From assembly GCA_040216555.1 (NCBI GenBank), contig JAVJOW010000038.1, forward strand, positions 496,001 through 560,000: a stretch of 64,000 nucleotides of DNA. Direction: 5' to 3'. The translations under genes were made by a program, and so were the position numbers. This DNA is from Arenibacter sp040216555 (GTDB taxonomy: Bacteria > Bacteroidota > Bacteroidia > Flavobacteriales > Flavobacteriaceae). The notes below the pieces were generated by a model, which had not been told where the DNA came from, did no database searches, and worked only from the letters and a program-made list of their open reading frames with translations. The stretch's first letter is position 1; each line of letters starts with the position of its first letter. Of the stretch, positions 8,400 through 17,162 are shown piece after piece.

Positions 8400-9629
8400 T
8401 TAAACGGAAACTTTAGGATAGCACATATAATATTTGGTAACGTTCTTGGACAGCGTTTTCAAATATTGTTGATCGGAGGCCTTGGCTACATCCGTAATTC
8501 TACCATTACTGCGCAGAATGTTTATATTCTGACTTTTGGAGTTATACGCCTGGTTTTTAATCTCCCCGGAAAACACAAAATAGGCCGTTTCTTCATTCGT
8601 TAATTGATGTTCGTTTTTGAAGCTTAAAAAGTGCTTGTTCAGTTTATCTTTATTAATAGGCTTGTTCTTCAGTTTTACGTGTAGCAACCTACGATTAATG
8701 ATCATTTTACAAAGTTTTGACAATACAAAATCGTCATGATTTTGCCAACTTTTGATGGCCCATAAAATATCAACATCATCCAACTGGGCAAATAATTCCA
8801 GCTTATCCTGGGAAAATTCTTCTTTTGGAATTTTATTTTCCATAAAGAACTTGAGGGCACCGTTAAATGGAACATTTTCACCCTTGGCCAACAATTCTTT
8901 TGCCCTTTGCAATATTTTCATCAAAAGCTGTTCAGCTACCAATCCGGTTTTGTGCAAATAAACCTGCCAATACATAAAGCGTCTTGCCATCAGGAATTTT
9001 TCGACCGAATATATCCCCTTCTCCTCTATCACCAACTCTCCATTTAGAACATTCAACATGGTGAGGAGCCTTTCTGAATTTATATTACCTTCGGCAACGC
9101 CAGTGTAGAAACTATCCCTTTTTAAATAATCCATCCTGTCCATATCGAGTTGACTGGAGACCAATTGGTTTAAAAATTTCCTTGGATATTGCCCTTTAAA
9201 AATGTCAATGGCCGTATTTAATTTTCCCTTAAATTTTTTGTTGAGGGCCTCCATGAACAGTAAGGATATATGTTCATGATCAACTCCTTCCACAATGCTG
9301 TGCTCCATGGCGTGTGAAAAAGGGCCGTGTCCTATATCATGCAATAATATGGCGCACAAGAGTCCGTCCTCTTCTTCCTTTGTAATTTCGATGGACTTAA
9401 GGCGCAGGACCTGAATGGCCTGTTGCATTAGGTGCATGCTTCCCAAAGCATGGTGGAAACGGGTATGGTGGGCACCCGGATAAACCAGATAGGATAACCC
9501 CATTTGGGAGATTCTCCTTAAGCGCTGAAAATAGGGTTCAGCAATTAGATTAAAGATTAGTGCATTGGGTATTCCGATAAATCCGTAAATTGGATCATTG
9601 AAAATTTTGAGCTTATTTGATTTTATCAA
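8400..9629 (-). CDS. HD-domain phosphohydrolase (dGTPase/SAMHD1-like)
   Basis: A 409-residue HD-superfamily protein. Metal-site residues are visible: His60 in RFHH, His97-Asp98 in LLHDIGHGPFSH, and Asp162 in the LDMDRMDYL segment, the layout of dGTP triphosphohydrolase and SAMHD1 relatives. Nucleotide hydrolysis is likely; the exact substrate is not. The reading frame opens with TTG at 9629 and the first internal Met is residue 43, inside the conserved region, so TTG is the probable start. A -7 element (9651-9658) lies 21 bases upstream. It is divergent from porX with only 37 bases between them. Confidence 0.85.
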   Translation of the reverse strand: MIKSNKLKIFNDPIYGFIGIPNALIFNLIAEPYFQRLRRISQMGLSYLVYPGAHHTRFHHALGSMHLMQQAIQVLRLKSIEITKEEEDGLLCAILLHDIGHGPFSHAMEHSIVEGVDHEHISLLFMEALNKKFKGKLNTAIDIFKGQYPRKFLNQLVSSQLDMDRMDYLKRDSFYTGVAEGNINSERLLTMLNVLNGELVIEEKGIYSVEKFLMARRFMYWQVYLHKTGLVAEQLLMKILQRAKELLAKGENVPFNGALKFFMENKIPKEEFSQDKLELFAQLDDVDILWAIKSWQNHDDFVLSKLCKMIINRRLLHVKLKNKPINKDKLNKHFLSFKNEHQLTNEETAYFVFSGEIKNQAYNSKSQNINILRSNGRITDVAKASDQQYLKTLSKNVTKYYMCYPKVSV

Positions 9630-9650
9630 AACCAGAATTCTTTACGCAGG

Positions 9651-9658
9651 CAAATATA
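9651..9658 (-). promoter_or_regulatory. Promoter -7 element for the HD-domain gene
   Basis: TATATTTG on the minus strand, just 8 bases from the porX ATG on the other strand. It supports a TTG start at 9629. Confidence 0.5.
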
Positions 9659-9666
9659 AGGACTAA

Positions 9667-11211
9667 ATGAACAAGATAACAATACTTTGGGTAGATGATG
9701 AAATAGATTTATTAAAACCCCACATCTTATTTTTAGAAGGCAAGAATTATAAAGTTATTACATGTCTAAGTGGCCGGGAGGCTTTGGATGAATTAAAGGA
9801 AACTCATGTAGATATTGTTTTTTTGGATGAAAACATGCCCGGCATTTCCGGCTTGGAAACATTGAACGAAATAAAGGTGATCAATAATTCGCTTCCAGTG
9901 GTTATGATAACCAAAAGTGAGGAAGAGTTGATTATGGAGGAGGCAATTGGTTCCAAAATAGCGGATTATTTAATTAAGCCGGTAAATCCCAATCAAATTC
10001 TACTTTCCCTAAAAAAGAACCTGGACCATTCGCGCCTGGTCTCAGAAAGGACTACCGCCAACTATCAGCAGGAATTCCGGAAAATTGCCATGGAATTATC
10101 TATGGTAAACAGCTATGAGGAATGGGCGGAACTATATAAAAAGCTTATCTCCTGGGAATTGAGACTGGAGGAAATAGAGGATTCCGGTATGTTCGAAATA
10201 TTGGAGTCACAAAAAACGGAGGCGAACCAACAGTTTGGAAAATTTGTAGAAAAAAATTATCCCAGTTGGTTTATCGATAAAGATGGTCCCATTATGTCCC
10301 ACACCCTCTTTGGGCAATTGGTTAAACCGGAATTAAAGGATAATAAATCATTATTGGTGGTCATAGATAATTTGCGATATGATCAGTGGATGGCTTTTGA
10401 AGACACTTTAAATTCTTTCTATAGGAAACGTAAGGAAGTGCCGTATTTCAGTATTTTGCCTACGGCCACCCAATATGCAAGGAATGCCATCTTCTCCGGG
10501 CTTACTCCATTGGATATGGAAAAAAAATATCCTCAATGGTGGAGAAATGATACCGAAGAAGGTGGCAAGAATCTTTTTGAAGCGGAGTTCCTAGAGGCAC
10601 AATTAAAACGGTTGGGGCTGGAATTGAAATGGGAATACCATAAAATAAGCAGCTTGAAACAGGGGAAGCACCTTTCCCAAAATTTCAGGTCCCAAAAGGA
10701 CAACGACCTTACGGTAATAGTGTACAACTTTGTGGACATGCTGTCCCATTCCAAAACGGAAATGGATGTGGTTAAGGAATTGGCGGCCAATGATAAGGCC
10801 TACCGTTCCCTTACACAGAGTTGGTTTAAAAACTCTCCTTTACTGGAAATTATACAGCAAGCACAGGGGCTGGGATTAAAATTAATCATTACTACAGACC
10901 ACGGCACCATTAATGTTAAGCAGCCTTCCAAGGTAATCGGTGATAAGGAAACGAGTCTAAATCTCCGTTACAAAACGGGACGGAGCCTGACCTATGAGGA
11001 AAAGGATGTGCTGGAAGCAAAAGACCCAAAGAAAATATTCTTGCCCAATATAAATGTTAGTAGTTCATATATATTTGCTAAAAATGATCTGTTCTTTGCC
11101 TATCCCAACAATTATAACCACTATGTTAGTTATTATAGGAATACCTATCAGCACGGTGGGGTGTCAATGGAGGAAATGATAATTCCTTTTGTGGTTTTGG
11201 AACCAAGGTAA
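9667..11211 (+). CDS. porX: PorX: response regulator with PglZ phosphatase domain
   Basis: Regulator of the type IX secretion system, partner of the histidine kinase PorY. The receiver domain (about 1-120) shows acidic pair Asp10/Asp11, phospho-acceptor Asp54 and Lys104. A helical linker is followed by a PglZ alkaline-phosphatase-like domain: Asp234/Asp239 region, PTATQYAR with Thr266/Thr268, Asp356 and His361, and Asp411-His412 in TTDHG. The 514-residue length matches PorX. Known work on the family shows zinc-dependent hydrolysis of oligonucleotides by the PglZ domain. No porY is in the window. Spacing to the divergent HD gene suggests the two may share control. Confidence 0.92.
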   Translation: MNKITILWVDDEIDLLKPHILFLEGKNYKVITCLSGREALDELKETHVDIVFLDENMPGISGLETLNEIKVINNSLPVVMITKSEEELIMEEAIGSKIADYLIKPVNPNQILLSLKKNLDHSRLVSERTTANYQQEFRKIAMELSMVNSYEEWAELYKKLISWELRLEEIEDSGMFEILESQKTEANQQFGKFVEKNYPSWFIDKDGPIMSHTLFGQLVKPELKDNKSLLVVIDNLRYDQWMAFEDTLNSFYRKRKEVPYFSILPTATQYARNAIFSGLTPLDMEKKYPQWWRNDTEEGGKNLFEAEFLEAQLKRLGLELKWEYHKISSLKQGKHLSQNFRSQKDNDLTVIVYNFVDMLSHSKTEMDVVKELAANDKAYRSLTQSWFKNSPLLEIIQQAQGLGLKLIITTDHGTINVKQPSKVIGDKETSLNLRYKTGRSLTYEEKDVLEAKDPKKIFLPNINVSSSYIFAKNDLFFAYPNNYNHYVSYYRNTYQHGGVSMEEMIIPFVVLEPR

Positions 11212-11295
11212 TCGTAGTTTCAAAGACACAAATAAAACTTCTATTTTAATAAATGGGGAATAGGATTTAACTTGCGCAAATTTTAATTTTTTAAA

Positions 11296-11706
11296 ATGAC
11301 TATTTCCTATAACATTACCCAAATATCCAATGTGGCCCAACAGTTGATCGCCAAGGTTCCTTCAAAAACACTTTGTTTTTATGGGGAGATGGGGGCCGGT
11401 AAGACTACATTGATTAATGCCTTGGTGAAAGAATTGGAAGGTGGTGGCTCAACAAGCAGTCCAACTTTTGGTATTGTAAACGAATACCATAGAGAGAATG
11501 GGGAGTTGTTGGGGTATCATTTCGACTTTTACCGTTTAAATGACGAATCCGAAGCCTGGGATATTGGCTTGGAAGAATACCTTAGTAGCGATACATGGAT
11601 TTTTATGGAATGGCCAGAAAAAATAGAAGGACTGCTTCCACCTAATAGAACCGAAATTAGAATAGAGATTCTGGACGAAAACAACCGACAACTTTCAATT
11701 ATATAG
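11296..11706 (+). CDS. tsaE: tRNA threonylcarbamoyladenosine biosynthesis ATPase TsaE
   Basis: ATPase that works with TsaB and TsaD to form t6A37 on ANN-decoding tRNAs. The 136-residue protein carries a Walker A motif GEMGAGKTT at residues 30-38, SSPTFGIVNEY in switch I, and the DFYRL and EWPE motifs typical of TsaE. It follows porX by 84 bases; the porX-tsaE-ald order is familiar from other flavobacteria, though I could not check this here. Confidence 0.93.
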   Translation: MTISYNITQISNVAQQLIAKVPSKTLCFYGEMGAGKTTLINALVKELEGGGSTSSPTFGIVNEYHRENGELLGYHFDFYRLNDESEAWDIGLEEYLSSDTWIFMEWPEKIEGLLPPNRTEIRIEILDENNRQLSII

Positions 11707-11868
11707 TTGCTATTTAGTATGGTTTTTCAACCTAAGGAACTATAGTGAAGGTAAATTCCACATTTCCGTTGACCCACATGTATACATAGGACAAAGGAGC
11801 AAATCTGATCGGTTCCGATAAAATGCGTGATTTCATCGATGTAATGCATGCTATGTGGTTTTTTTTTA

Positions 11869-11876
11869 TATTTTTG
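11869..11876 (+). promoter_or_regulatory. Promoter -7 element for the small lipoprotein gene
   Basis: TATTTTTG, a full TAnnTTTG match, 43 bases before the ATG at 11920. With the terminator at 12131-12162 it would define a monocistronic transcript of roughly 280 bases. Confidence 0.5.
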
Positions 11877-11919
11877 TTTTTATAGTAAACCCCTTTATCG
11901 AACTTAAAATTTAAAAACC

Positions 11920-12108
11920 ATGAAGATTAAAAAAGTTACCCTAGGCTTTGCCCTTGCGGCATGTATTTCATTGATGAGTTTCTCCTGTACTCCTAACAGC
12001 ACTGCTGAAGACGATTCATTATACGAACAAAATATCGATATATTAAAAATTAAGGTACCGGCGAACGGCATAGACATTTTAAAGGTGAAAGTGCCCAAGA
12101 ACGGTTAA
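11920..12108 (+). CDS. Small lipoprotein with two C-terminal 12-residue repeats
   Basis: A 62-residue protein with a basic N-terminus, hydrophobic segment and lipobox ending at Cys23, so the mature part is about 40 residues. The C-terminus is two adjacent near-identical units, IDILKIKVPANG and IDILKVKVPKNG, ending right at the stop. I do not recognise a family. It has its own promoter element and an immediate, strong terminator, so it is a dedicated small transcript. Start choice is firm because the signal peptide begins there. It could be a structural or signalling peptide; nothing in the neighbours fixes a role. Confidence 0.75.
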   Translation: MKIKKVTLGFALAACISLMSFSCTPNSTAEDDSLYEQNIDILKIKVPANGIDILKVKVPKNG

Positions 12109-12130
12109 GGAATACTTTACATATTTTGAT

Positions 12131-12162
12131 GGGCTTCTATATACTAGAAGCCCTTTTTTTTT
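12131..12162 (+). terminator. Rho-independent terminator after the small lipoprotein
   Basis: Perfect 9-bp stem GGGCTTCTA (12131-12139) with TAGAAGCCC (12145-12153), 5-base loop, then a run of nine T. It ends the small lipoprotein transcript. Confidence 0.9.
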
Positions 12163-12200
12163 GTTATTATAGGAGTAAAACAATTACCCACTTGACCAAA

Positions 12201-12758
12201 ATGTTCAAACCTTTCCGCAAACTCGACCAAAGCAGCAAAACAAAGAAGTCGAGAAGTCTTCTCATTGGAAGTATTGTGGCGGTTATCATTGCCTTGACCC
12301 CCTTAATATTTTATTCCTATAAATTCTTCCCTTCCGGTAGTACAATAAATCTGTATTTTCTTACTTACGAAAGTAAGTATCAGTTAAGTATAATTACCGT
12401 AATGTGGCTGTTTATGGCCAAATTTGTACCTTTATTGCTCTTGGTATTATGGTTTTTCACTTGTAAACACTGGTGGTATCACGTGTTATTAATTCCTATA
12501 GCCATGTATGTCTTTCAGGTTGTTTCCCTTATTTATGAAGATCGGTTCATTGATGAGGTAGAAATATTTTGGTTGTTACCTATAATGATAGTAGTAATAC
12601 CTTTTGTTTATTTTATTCGTTTAAAGTTGTTTGACAAGCATGTTCTAGGTATTGATTTGGAGGCCATGGACCGGGAATTAAAGGCGTACAAGGAAAAAGA
12701 GCTAAAAGAAAAAGAGCGTCTTCAAAAAGAGGAAATGGCAAAAGAAAAATTATTGTAA
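12201..12758 (+). CDS. Conserved hypothetical membrane protein
   Basis: A 185-residue protein with about four hydrophobic segments (near 19-37, 65-90, 92-110 and 122-140) and a highly charged Lys/Glu tail over the last 35 residues. The frame is open further upstream to 12126, but that region contains the terminator hairpin and has no signal-like start, so ATG 12201 is chosen. It precedes the alanine-dehydrogenase-like gene by 57 bases, probably in one transcript. I do not recognise a domain. Confidence 0.7.
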   Translation: MFKPFRKLDQSSKTKKSRSLLIGSIVAVIIALTPLIFYSYKFFPSGSTINLYFLTYESKYQLSIITVMWLFMAKFVPLLLLVLWFFTCKHWWYHVLLIPIAMYVFQVVSLIYEDRFIDEVEIFWLLPIMIVVIPFVYFIRLKLFDKHVLGIDLEAMDRELKAYKEKELKEKERLQKEEMAKEKLL

Positions 12759-12815
12759 TTTTGATTTTAGATAGCTTCGATACATATCGGTATATATCTG
12801 ACAGATTTACAGCAT

Positions 12816-14015
12816 ATGAGCCAACATTCCTCACCGTTTAGCAAGCAGCAATTACTGCCCCAAGAAGAGACTTTGGAAATCCTAAGACAAAAAGGAGAGC
12901 TTTTTATTGGGATTCCAAAAGAAAACCAATATCAGGAAAAGAGAATTTGTCTTACCCCTGACGCCGTAAATGCAATTACGGCCAATGGGCATAGGATTCT
13001 AATTGAATCCGGAGCTGGTGATGGTGCCAATTATTCCGATGTGGATTATACCAATGCCGGGGGCGAAATAACAAGGGATACCAAGAAAGTTTTTGCCTGT
13101 CCAATTATTTTAAAGGTAGAGCCAGCAACCTTGCAGGAAATCCAGTTTATCAATCCGCAATCGACCATCATTTCGGCCCTGCAGATCAAGACCCAAAGTA
13201 AGAAGTATTTTGAGGAACTGGCCAAAAAGAGGATTACTGCCATTGCTTTCGAATATATAAGGGACGACGATGGTAAATATCCAGCGGTGCGCTCATTGAG
13301 TGAAATAGCGGGGATATCTTCGGTTTTGATCGCTTCTGAAATTATGGCTGCCACCAACAATGGTAATGGACTTATGTTTGGAAATATAAGTGGTGTTCCC
13401 CCGGTGGAGGTCGTGATTATTGGAGCTGGCACTGTGGGTGAATTTGCGGCCAGATCAGCTATAGGGTTAGGGGCCAATGTAAAGGTTTTTGATAATTCCA
13501 TTACCAAATTACGGAGTATCCAGACTAATTTAAGACAGACCGTTTACACCTCTACCATACAGCCCAAAAATTTATTGAAGGCATTGAAGCGTTGCGATGT
13601 GGCCATTGGAGCTACCCGGGGCAAAGATCGGTCCCCTGTTGTAGTAAGTACTACTATGATGGAGCAAATGAAGAAAGGGGCAGTAATTATCGACGTGAGT
13701 ATCGATATGGGCGGGTGTTTTGAATCCAGTGAGGTTACAACCCATGATAAACCAATAAAGATTAAAAATGGGGTATTGCACTACGGAGTGCCCAATATTC
13801 CTTCAAGATATCCAAAAACAGCATCCATTTCCATAAGTAATATTTTCACCCCGTATTTGTTAAAGATTGGAGAAGATGGCGGTTTTGAAAATGCTTTGCG
13901 ATTTGATAAGGGTCTGCGCAATGGTCTATATCTATATCATGGTATCCTGACCAATAAGTCTGTTGGAGAGTGGTTCGACCTCTCATACAGCGATATTAAT
14001 TTTCTTATTTTCTAA
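12816..14015 (+). CDS. Alanine dehydrogenase / PNT-family protein (atypical active site)
   Basis: A 399-residue member of the alanine dehydrogenase and transhydrogenase-alpha family. The N-terminal half has PKE at residues 34-36 of the mature fold region with Arg43 and Lys100 where Ald binds pyruvate. The Rossmann motif is GAGTVGEFAARSA (203 on) and Asp297 sits in the VSIDMGG motif. By eye alignment, the Ald catalytic His (His96 in M. tuberculosis) is replaced by Gln123 in the segment ALQIKT. An N-terminal extension of about 30 residues is also present. It is likely an NAD(P)-linked dehydrogenase, but true alanine dehydrogenase activity is uncertain. The DUF4258 gene follows by 3 bases. Confidence 0.8.
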   Translation: MSQHSSPFSKQQLLPQEETLEILRQKGELFIGIPKENQYQEKRICLTPDAVNAITANGHRILIESGAGDGANYSDVDYTNAGGEITRDTKKVFACPIILKVEPATLQEIQFINPQSTIISALQIKTQSKKYFEELAKKRITAIAFEYIRDDDGKYPAVRSLSEIAGISSVLIASEIMAATNNGNGLMFGNISGVPPVEVVIIGAGTVGEFAARSAIGLGANVKVFDNSITKLRSIQTNLRQTVYTSTIQPKNLLKALKRCDVAIGATRGKDRSPVVVSTTMMEQMKKGAVIIDVSIDMGGCFESSEVTTHDKPIKIKNGVLHYGVPNIPSRYPKTASISISNIFTPYLLKIGEDGGFENALRFDKGLRNGLYLYHGILTNKSVGEWFDLSYSDINFLIF

Positions 14016-14018
14016 TTT

Positions 14019-14399
14019 ATGGCATTTTTAAAACGTTTGGGCTTCTTTCTTTTTGGATTATCCATTGGCTTGGTTTTTTTGACAATTTTTCTAAAGAAAA
14101 AATCTCAGGAAACGGGTACCGAATTCTGTTATTTCCCAAATTGTAGGACGCTAAAGGATATCAGGTCCAAGCAAATTTCCTATTCGAACGCCATTGGCCA
14201 ACTAATCCGCCAAAAAGAATTGGACAGTACCGATATAAATGGTTTTTTATATAACGGAGAGGTTGACTTTGGCAAGAGCGAAACCAAGACCACGCCTTGT
14301 AAAACTTATTATATTGAGGGTATGGTGAAAGGTAAAGCAGCGATTTTGAAAGTGAAAAATTGTTCTGAAAAGGCCGTTATAGAGACTGTGGCTTTTTAA
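14019..14399 (+). CDS. DUF4258-type small membrane-anchored protein
   Basis: A 126-residue protein with one N-terminal membrane helix (about residues 8-25) followed by a small soluble domain with four Cys (at residues about 37, 42, 92 and 108). The pattern resembles DUF4258 proteins of flavobacteria. It starts 3 bases after the dehydrogenase gene, so is cotranscribed. Its last 4 bases overlap the end of the opposing proline dehydrogenase gene. Function unknown. Confidence 0.65.
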   Translation: MAFLKRLGFFLFGLSIGLVFLTIFLKKKSQETGTEFCYFPNCRTLKDIRSKQISYSNAIGQLIRQKELDSTDINGFLYNGEVDFGKSETKTTPCKTYYIEGMVKGKAAILKVKNCSEKAVIETVAF

Positions 14400-15562
14400 A
14401 TTTTTCTTCGCTTCCGTTCTTTTTTCAACAGGGTGAGTTCCCTACTGGTTTGACCCGCTACCGAGGTATTTTCCTCGGCCCGTCTTATTAGATAGGGCAT
14501 AACGTCCTTGACCGGTCCAAAAGGCAGGTATTTCGCTACATTGTATCCCTCTTGTGCCAGATTAAATGATATATGGTCACTCATGCCATAAAGTTGTCCA
14601 AACCAAATTCTAGGGTCGTTGTGCTGAATATTTCCAGCCTCCATTTGTTCCATTAAACGGTAGCTACTTATCTCATTGTGGGTTCCCGCGAACAGGGACA
14701 TGGTATCCAAATTATCCACCATATAGGCCACTACATTGTCAAAATTTTCGTCGGTGTCTTTTTTGGATGCACAGATCGGGGATGGATAACCTTTTTCCTC
14801 GGCCCTGTCGTTTTCTTTTTCCATATAGGCCCCACGGACAACTTTCATCCCAATAAAATAATTGTTTTCTATGGCGTCCTTATGGAGTCTTTTCAGATAG
14901 TCCAGCCGATCCCATCTATAGGTTTGTAAGGTGTTGAAAACAATGGCTTTCTTTTGGTTGTATTTCCGCATCATTTCTTCGATCAGTTCATCTGCTGCTC
15001 CCTGCATCCAGCTTTCCTCACCATCTATCAAAATAGATACTCCCAGGTCATGAGCTTTTTTGCAGACCTTGTCATACCTATTTATAACGCGTTGCCATTC
15101 TTCTTTTTCATCTTTATTAAGGCTCTGGCCTTCCGTTATCTTTTGATAAAGTTTAAAACGTCCAAAACCGGTGGGTTTAAATACAATGAAAGGTATAGCG
15201 GCATTTTCCTTGACAAAATCCAAGGTTTTCAAGGCCTTTTCATAACAGGAATCCAGTTGATTCTCTACTTCTTGCCCTTCCACGGAATAATCCAAAATAG
15301 TGCTTACCCCCTTTTCGAACATTTTGTCGGCTACCACCAAACACTCTTCCTCGTTTACGCCACCACAGAAATGATCAAAAACACTGGCCCGGATAAGTTT
15401 TTCAACCGGTAAGTGTGCCTTAATGGCAAAGTTGGTTACAGCAGTACCAATTTTGACCAGGGGTTCGTTGGCTATGAGTTTGAACAAAAAATATGCTCTT
15501 TCTAATTCTGAGTCGGTTTTAAGTGCAAATGCGGTTGCCGTATCCTCAAAAATTTCCTTCAT
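14396..15562 (-). CDS. Proline dehydrogenase
   Basis: FAD-dependent oxidation of L-proline to pyrroline-5-carboxylate, feeding electrons to quinone. The 388-residue monofunctional enzyme contains the barrel motifs DGEESWMQ, RGAYMEKE and, near the C-terminus, YLPFGPV with YLIRRAEEN, which contacts proline. The partner P5C dehydrogenase is not in the window. A clean -7 element lies upstream at 15585-15592. It is divergent from aroB. Confidence 0.92.
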   Translation of the reverse strand: MKEIFEDTATAFALKTDSELERAYFLFKLIANEPLVKIGTAVTNFAIKAHLPVEKLIRASVFDHFCGGVNEEECLVVADKMFEKGVSTILDYSVEGQEVENQLDSCYEKALKTLDFVKENAAIPFIVFKPTGFGRFKLYQKITEGQSLNKDEKEEWQRVINRYDKVCKKAHDLGVSILIDGEESWMQGAADELIEEMMRKYNQKKAIVFNTLQTYRWDRLDYLKRLHKDAIENNYFIGMKVVRGAYMEKENDRAEEKGYPSPICASKKDTDENFDNVVAYMVDNLDTMSLFAGTHNEISSYRLMEQMEAGNIQHNDPRIWFGQLYGMSDHISFNLAQEGYNVAKYLPFGPVKDVMPYLIRRAEENTSVAGQTSRELTLLKKERKRRKI

Positions 15563-15584
15563 TCCTATGAATTTATTAAGGAAT

Positions 15585-15592
15585 CAAATATA
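15585..15592 (-). promoter_or_regulatory. Promoter -7 element for proline dehydrogenase
   Basis: TATATTTG on the minus strand, full match to TAnnTTTG, 22 bases before the ATG. Confidence 0.5.
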
Positions 15593-15654
15593 AGTACAGA
15601 TTTTATATTCTTATCATATAAAATAATGTTTATTTTGCCGTAAATAAATCAATA

Positions 15655-16716
15655 ATGAATTCTATTACGACACCCACTTACTCTGTTCATTTTAATGAAA
15701 AGGCCTATGTAGCCCTCAATAGTCATTTGGCAAAATCAAATTACTCCAAAATATTTATACTGGTAGATGAAAATACCCATAATTGCTGTCTGCCTATTTT
15801 TATGGCGAAAATTGAAGGTGAATATGATTTTGAGATTATAGAAATAGAAGAGGGTGAAATCAATAAAAATATAGCCACCTGTACACAGGTCTGGGAAGTT
15901 TTGTCCGAATTGGATGCGGACCGAAAAAGTGCAATGATAAACCTTGGTGGTGGTGTAGTTACAGATCTTGGAGGCTTTGTAGCATCCTGTTTTAAAAGAG
16001 GGATAGATTTTATCAACGTACCCACTACCCTCTTGTCCATGGTTGATGCCTCCGTTGGGGGGAAAACCGGAGTTGATCTTGGCCCCTTGAAGAATCAGGT
16101 AGGAGTTATTAATCAACCCCAAATAGTAGTGGTGGATACCGATTTTCTAGATACATTGGACCAAAGACAATTGAACAGTGGTTATGCCGAAATGCTCAAG
16201 CATGGCCTTATTACCGATGCAGCCTATTGGGAGACCTTAAAAGGTCTTACAGGTTTTGACAATTTGGATGAATATATCTTTAGATCTGTGGCCATAAAAA
16301 ATGAAGTTGTACAACAGGACCCCACAGAACAGCATCTTAGAAAAATCCTAAATTACGGACATACCTTAGGTCATGCCGTAGAATCCTATTTTTTGGAAAG
16401 TAAGGAACATGAGCTGCTATTGCATGGGGAGGCTATTGCCGTTGGAATGATATTGGAAGGCTATCTTTCCCATAAATTGACGGGGCTAAGCAAGAATGAC
16501 TTGGAGGATATTAAGGCAACCTTTCTAGGGAGGTACAAAAAAGTAGATTTTGAAAAAAAAGATATCGATACTATTCTCACCTTATTGAAATTTGACAAGA
16601 AAAACTCTCACGGTAATGTCAATTTTGTTTTGTTGAAAAAAATAGGTGAACCGGCGATAGACATAAAAGTAAGCCCTGAATTATTGGAGGAGGCTTTTGC
16701 ATACTACGCGGAATAA
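15655..16716 (+). CDS. aroB: 3-dehydroquinate synthase
   Basis: Second shikimate pathway step: conversion of DAHP to 3-dehydroquinate, NAD and zinc dependent. The 353-residue protein shows the glycine-rich NAD motif GGGVVTDLGGFVAS (98-111), PTTLLSMVDASVGGKTG (133-149) and the zinc ligands Glu179 (GYAEMLKHG), His236 (NYGHTLGHA) and His257 (LLHGEA). A weaker promoter-like TTATTTTG lies at 15630-15637. Strong assignment. Confidence 0.95.
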   Translation: MNSITTPTYSVHFNEKAYVALNSHLAKSNYSKIFILVDENTHNCCLPIFMAKIEGEYDFEIIEIEEGEINKNIATCTQVWEVLSELDADRKSAMINLGGGVVTDLGGFVASCFKRGIDFINVPTTLLSMVDASVGGKTGVDLGPLKNQVGVINQPQIVVVDTDFLDTLDQRQLNSGYAEMLKHGLITDAAYWETLKGLTGFDNLDEYIFRSVAIKNEVVQQDPTEQHLRKILNYGHTLGHAVESYFLESKEHELLLHGEAIAVGMILEGYLSHKLTGLSKNDLEDIKATFLGRYKKVDFEKKDIDTILTLLKFDKKNSHGNVNFVLLKKIGEPAIDIKVSPELLEEAFAYYAE

Positions 16717-16835
16717 CGGCTACACATACTAAAATCACCATTTTTACAACTCTTTAACAGATTGATTCTCAATTTTATATAGTTTAGGTAATATAAAAAT
16801 AACCAGCTGATTTTATCGGCCTAAAAACCTAAACG

Positions 16836-17162
16836 ATGTTACGTAAACTTGTGGATTACAAAAAACTGAGTCACGAAGTGGCTGCACGCCTAATAGAAAT
16901 GTATCCCTATGGCTATGGCGATGAAGATATTATAATGTTTAAAAACATCCATGGAGAAATAATTGAAGCCGTGGAAGTGAAAACAGAGGATACCATTTAT
17001 CTTGTAAAAATCAGTAAAAGTTTGGCCAATTTTATTTCAAATTTTGAGGATAATATGGAGAAGGAATTAGATGATCAGCCCGAATCCGAAACTTTCGAAT
17101 CTCCTTCAGGTGAATTGGAGCTGGAATTAAACCAAGAAGAAGAGGAATCTAAATTTGATTAA
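16836..17162 (+). CDS. Conserved hypothetical acidic protein
   Basis: A 108-residue cytoplasmic protein. The first 70 residues look folded (YGYGDEDIIMFKN, then a short beta-rich stretch), while residues 72-108 are strongly acidic and low complexity. No membrane or signal segment. It ends with a 4-base overlap onto the stop region of the opposing DinB gene. I do not recognise a family; the short folded part resembles small proteins commonly found in flavobacterial genomes. Confidence 0.6.
   Translation: MLRKLVDYKKLSHEVAARLIEMYPYGYGDEDIIMFKNIHGEIIEAVEVKTEDTIYLVKISKSLANFISNFEDNMEKELDDQPESETFESPSGELELELNQEEEESKFD

Noticed and set aside
12126..12200. Upstream extension of the membrane protein gene (start at 12126)
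   Set aside because: This stretch contains the strong terminator hairpin of the previous gene and its T run, so it is unlikely to be translated as a start region.
12778..12789. CGATA-CA-TATCG palindrome ahead of the alanine-dehydrogenase-like gene
   Set aside because: Arms of only 5 bases; expected by chance in AT-rich spacer.
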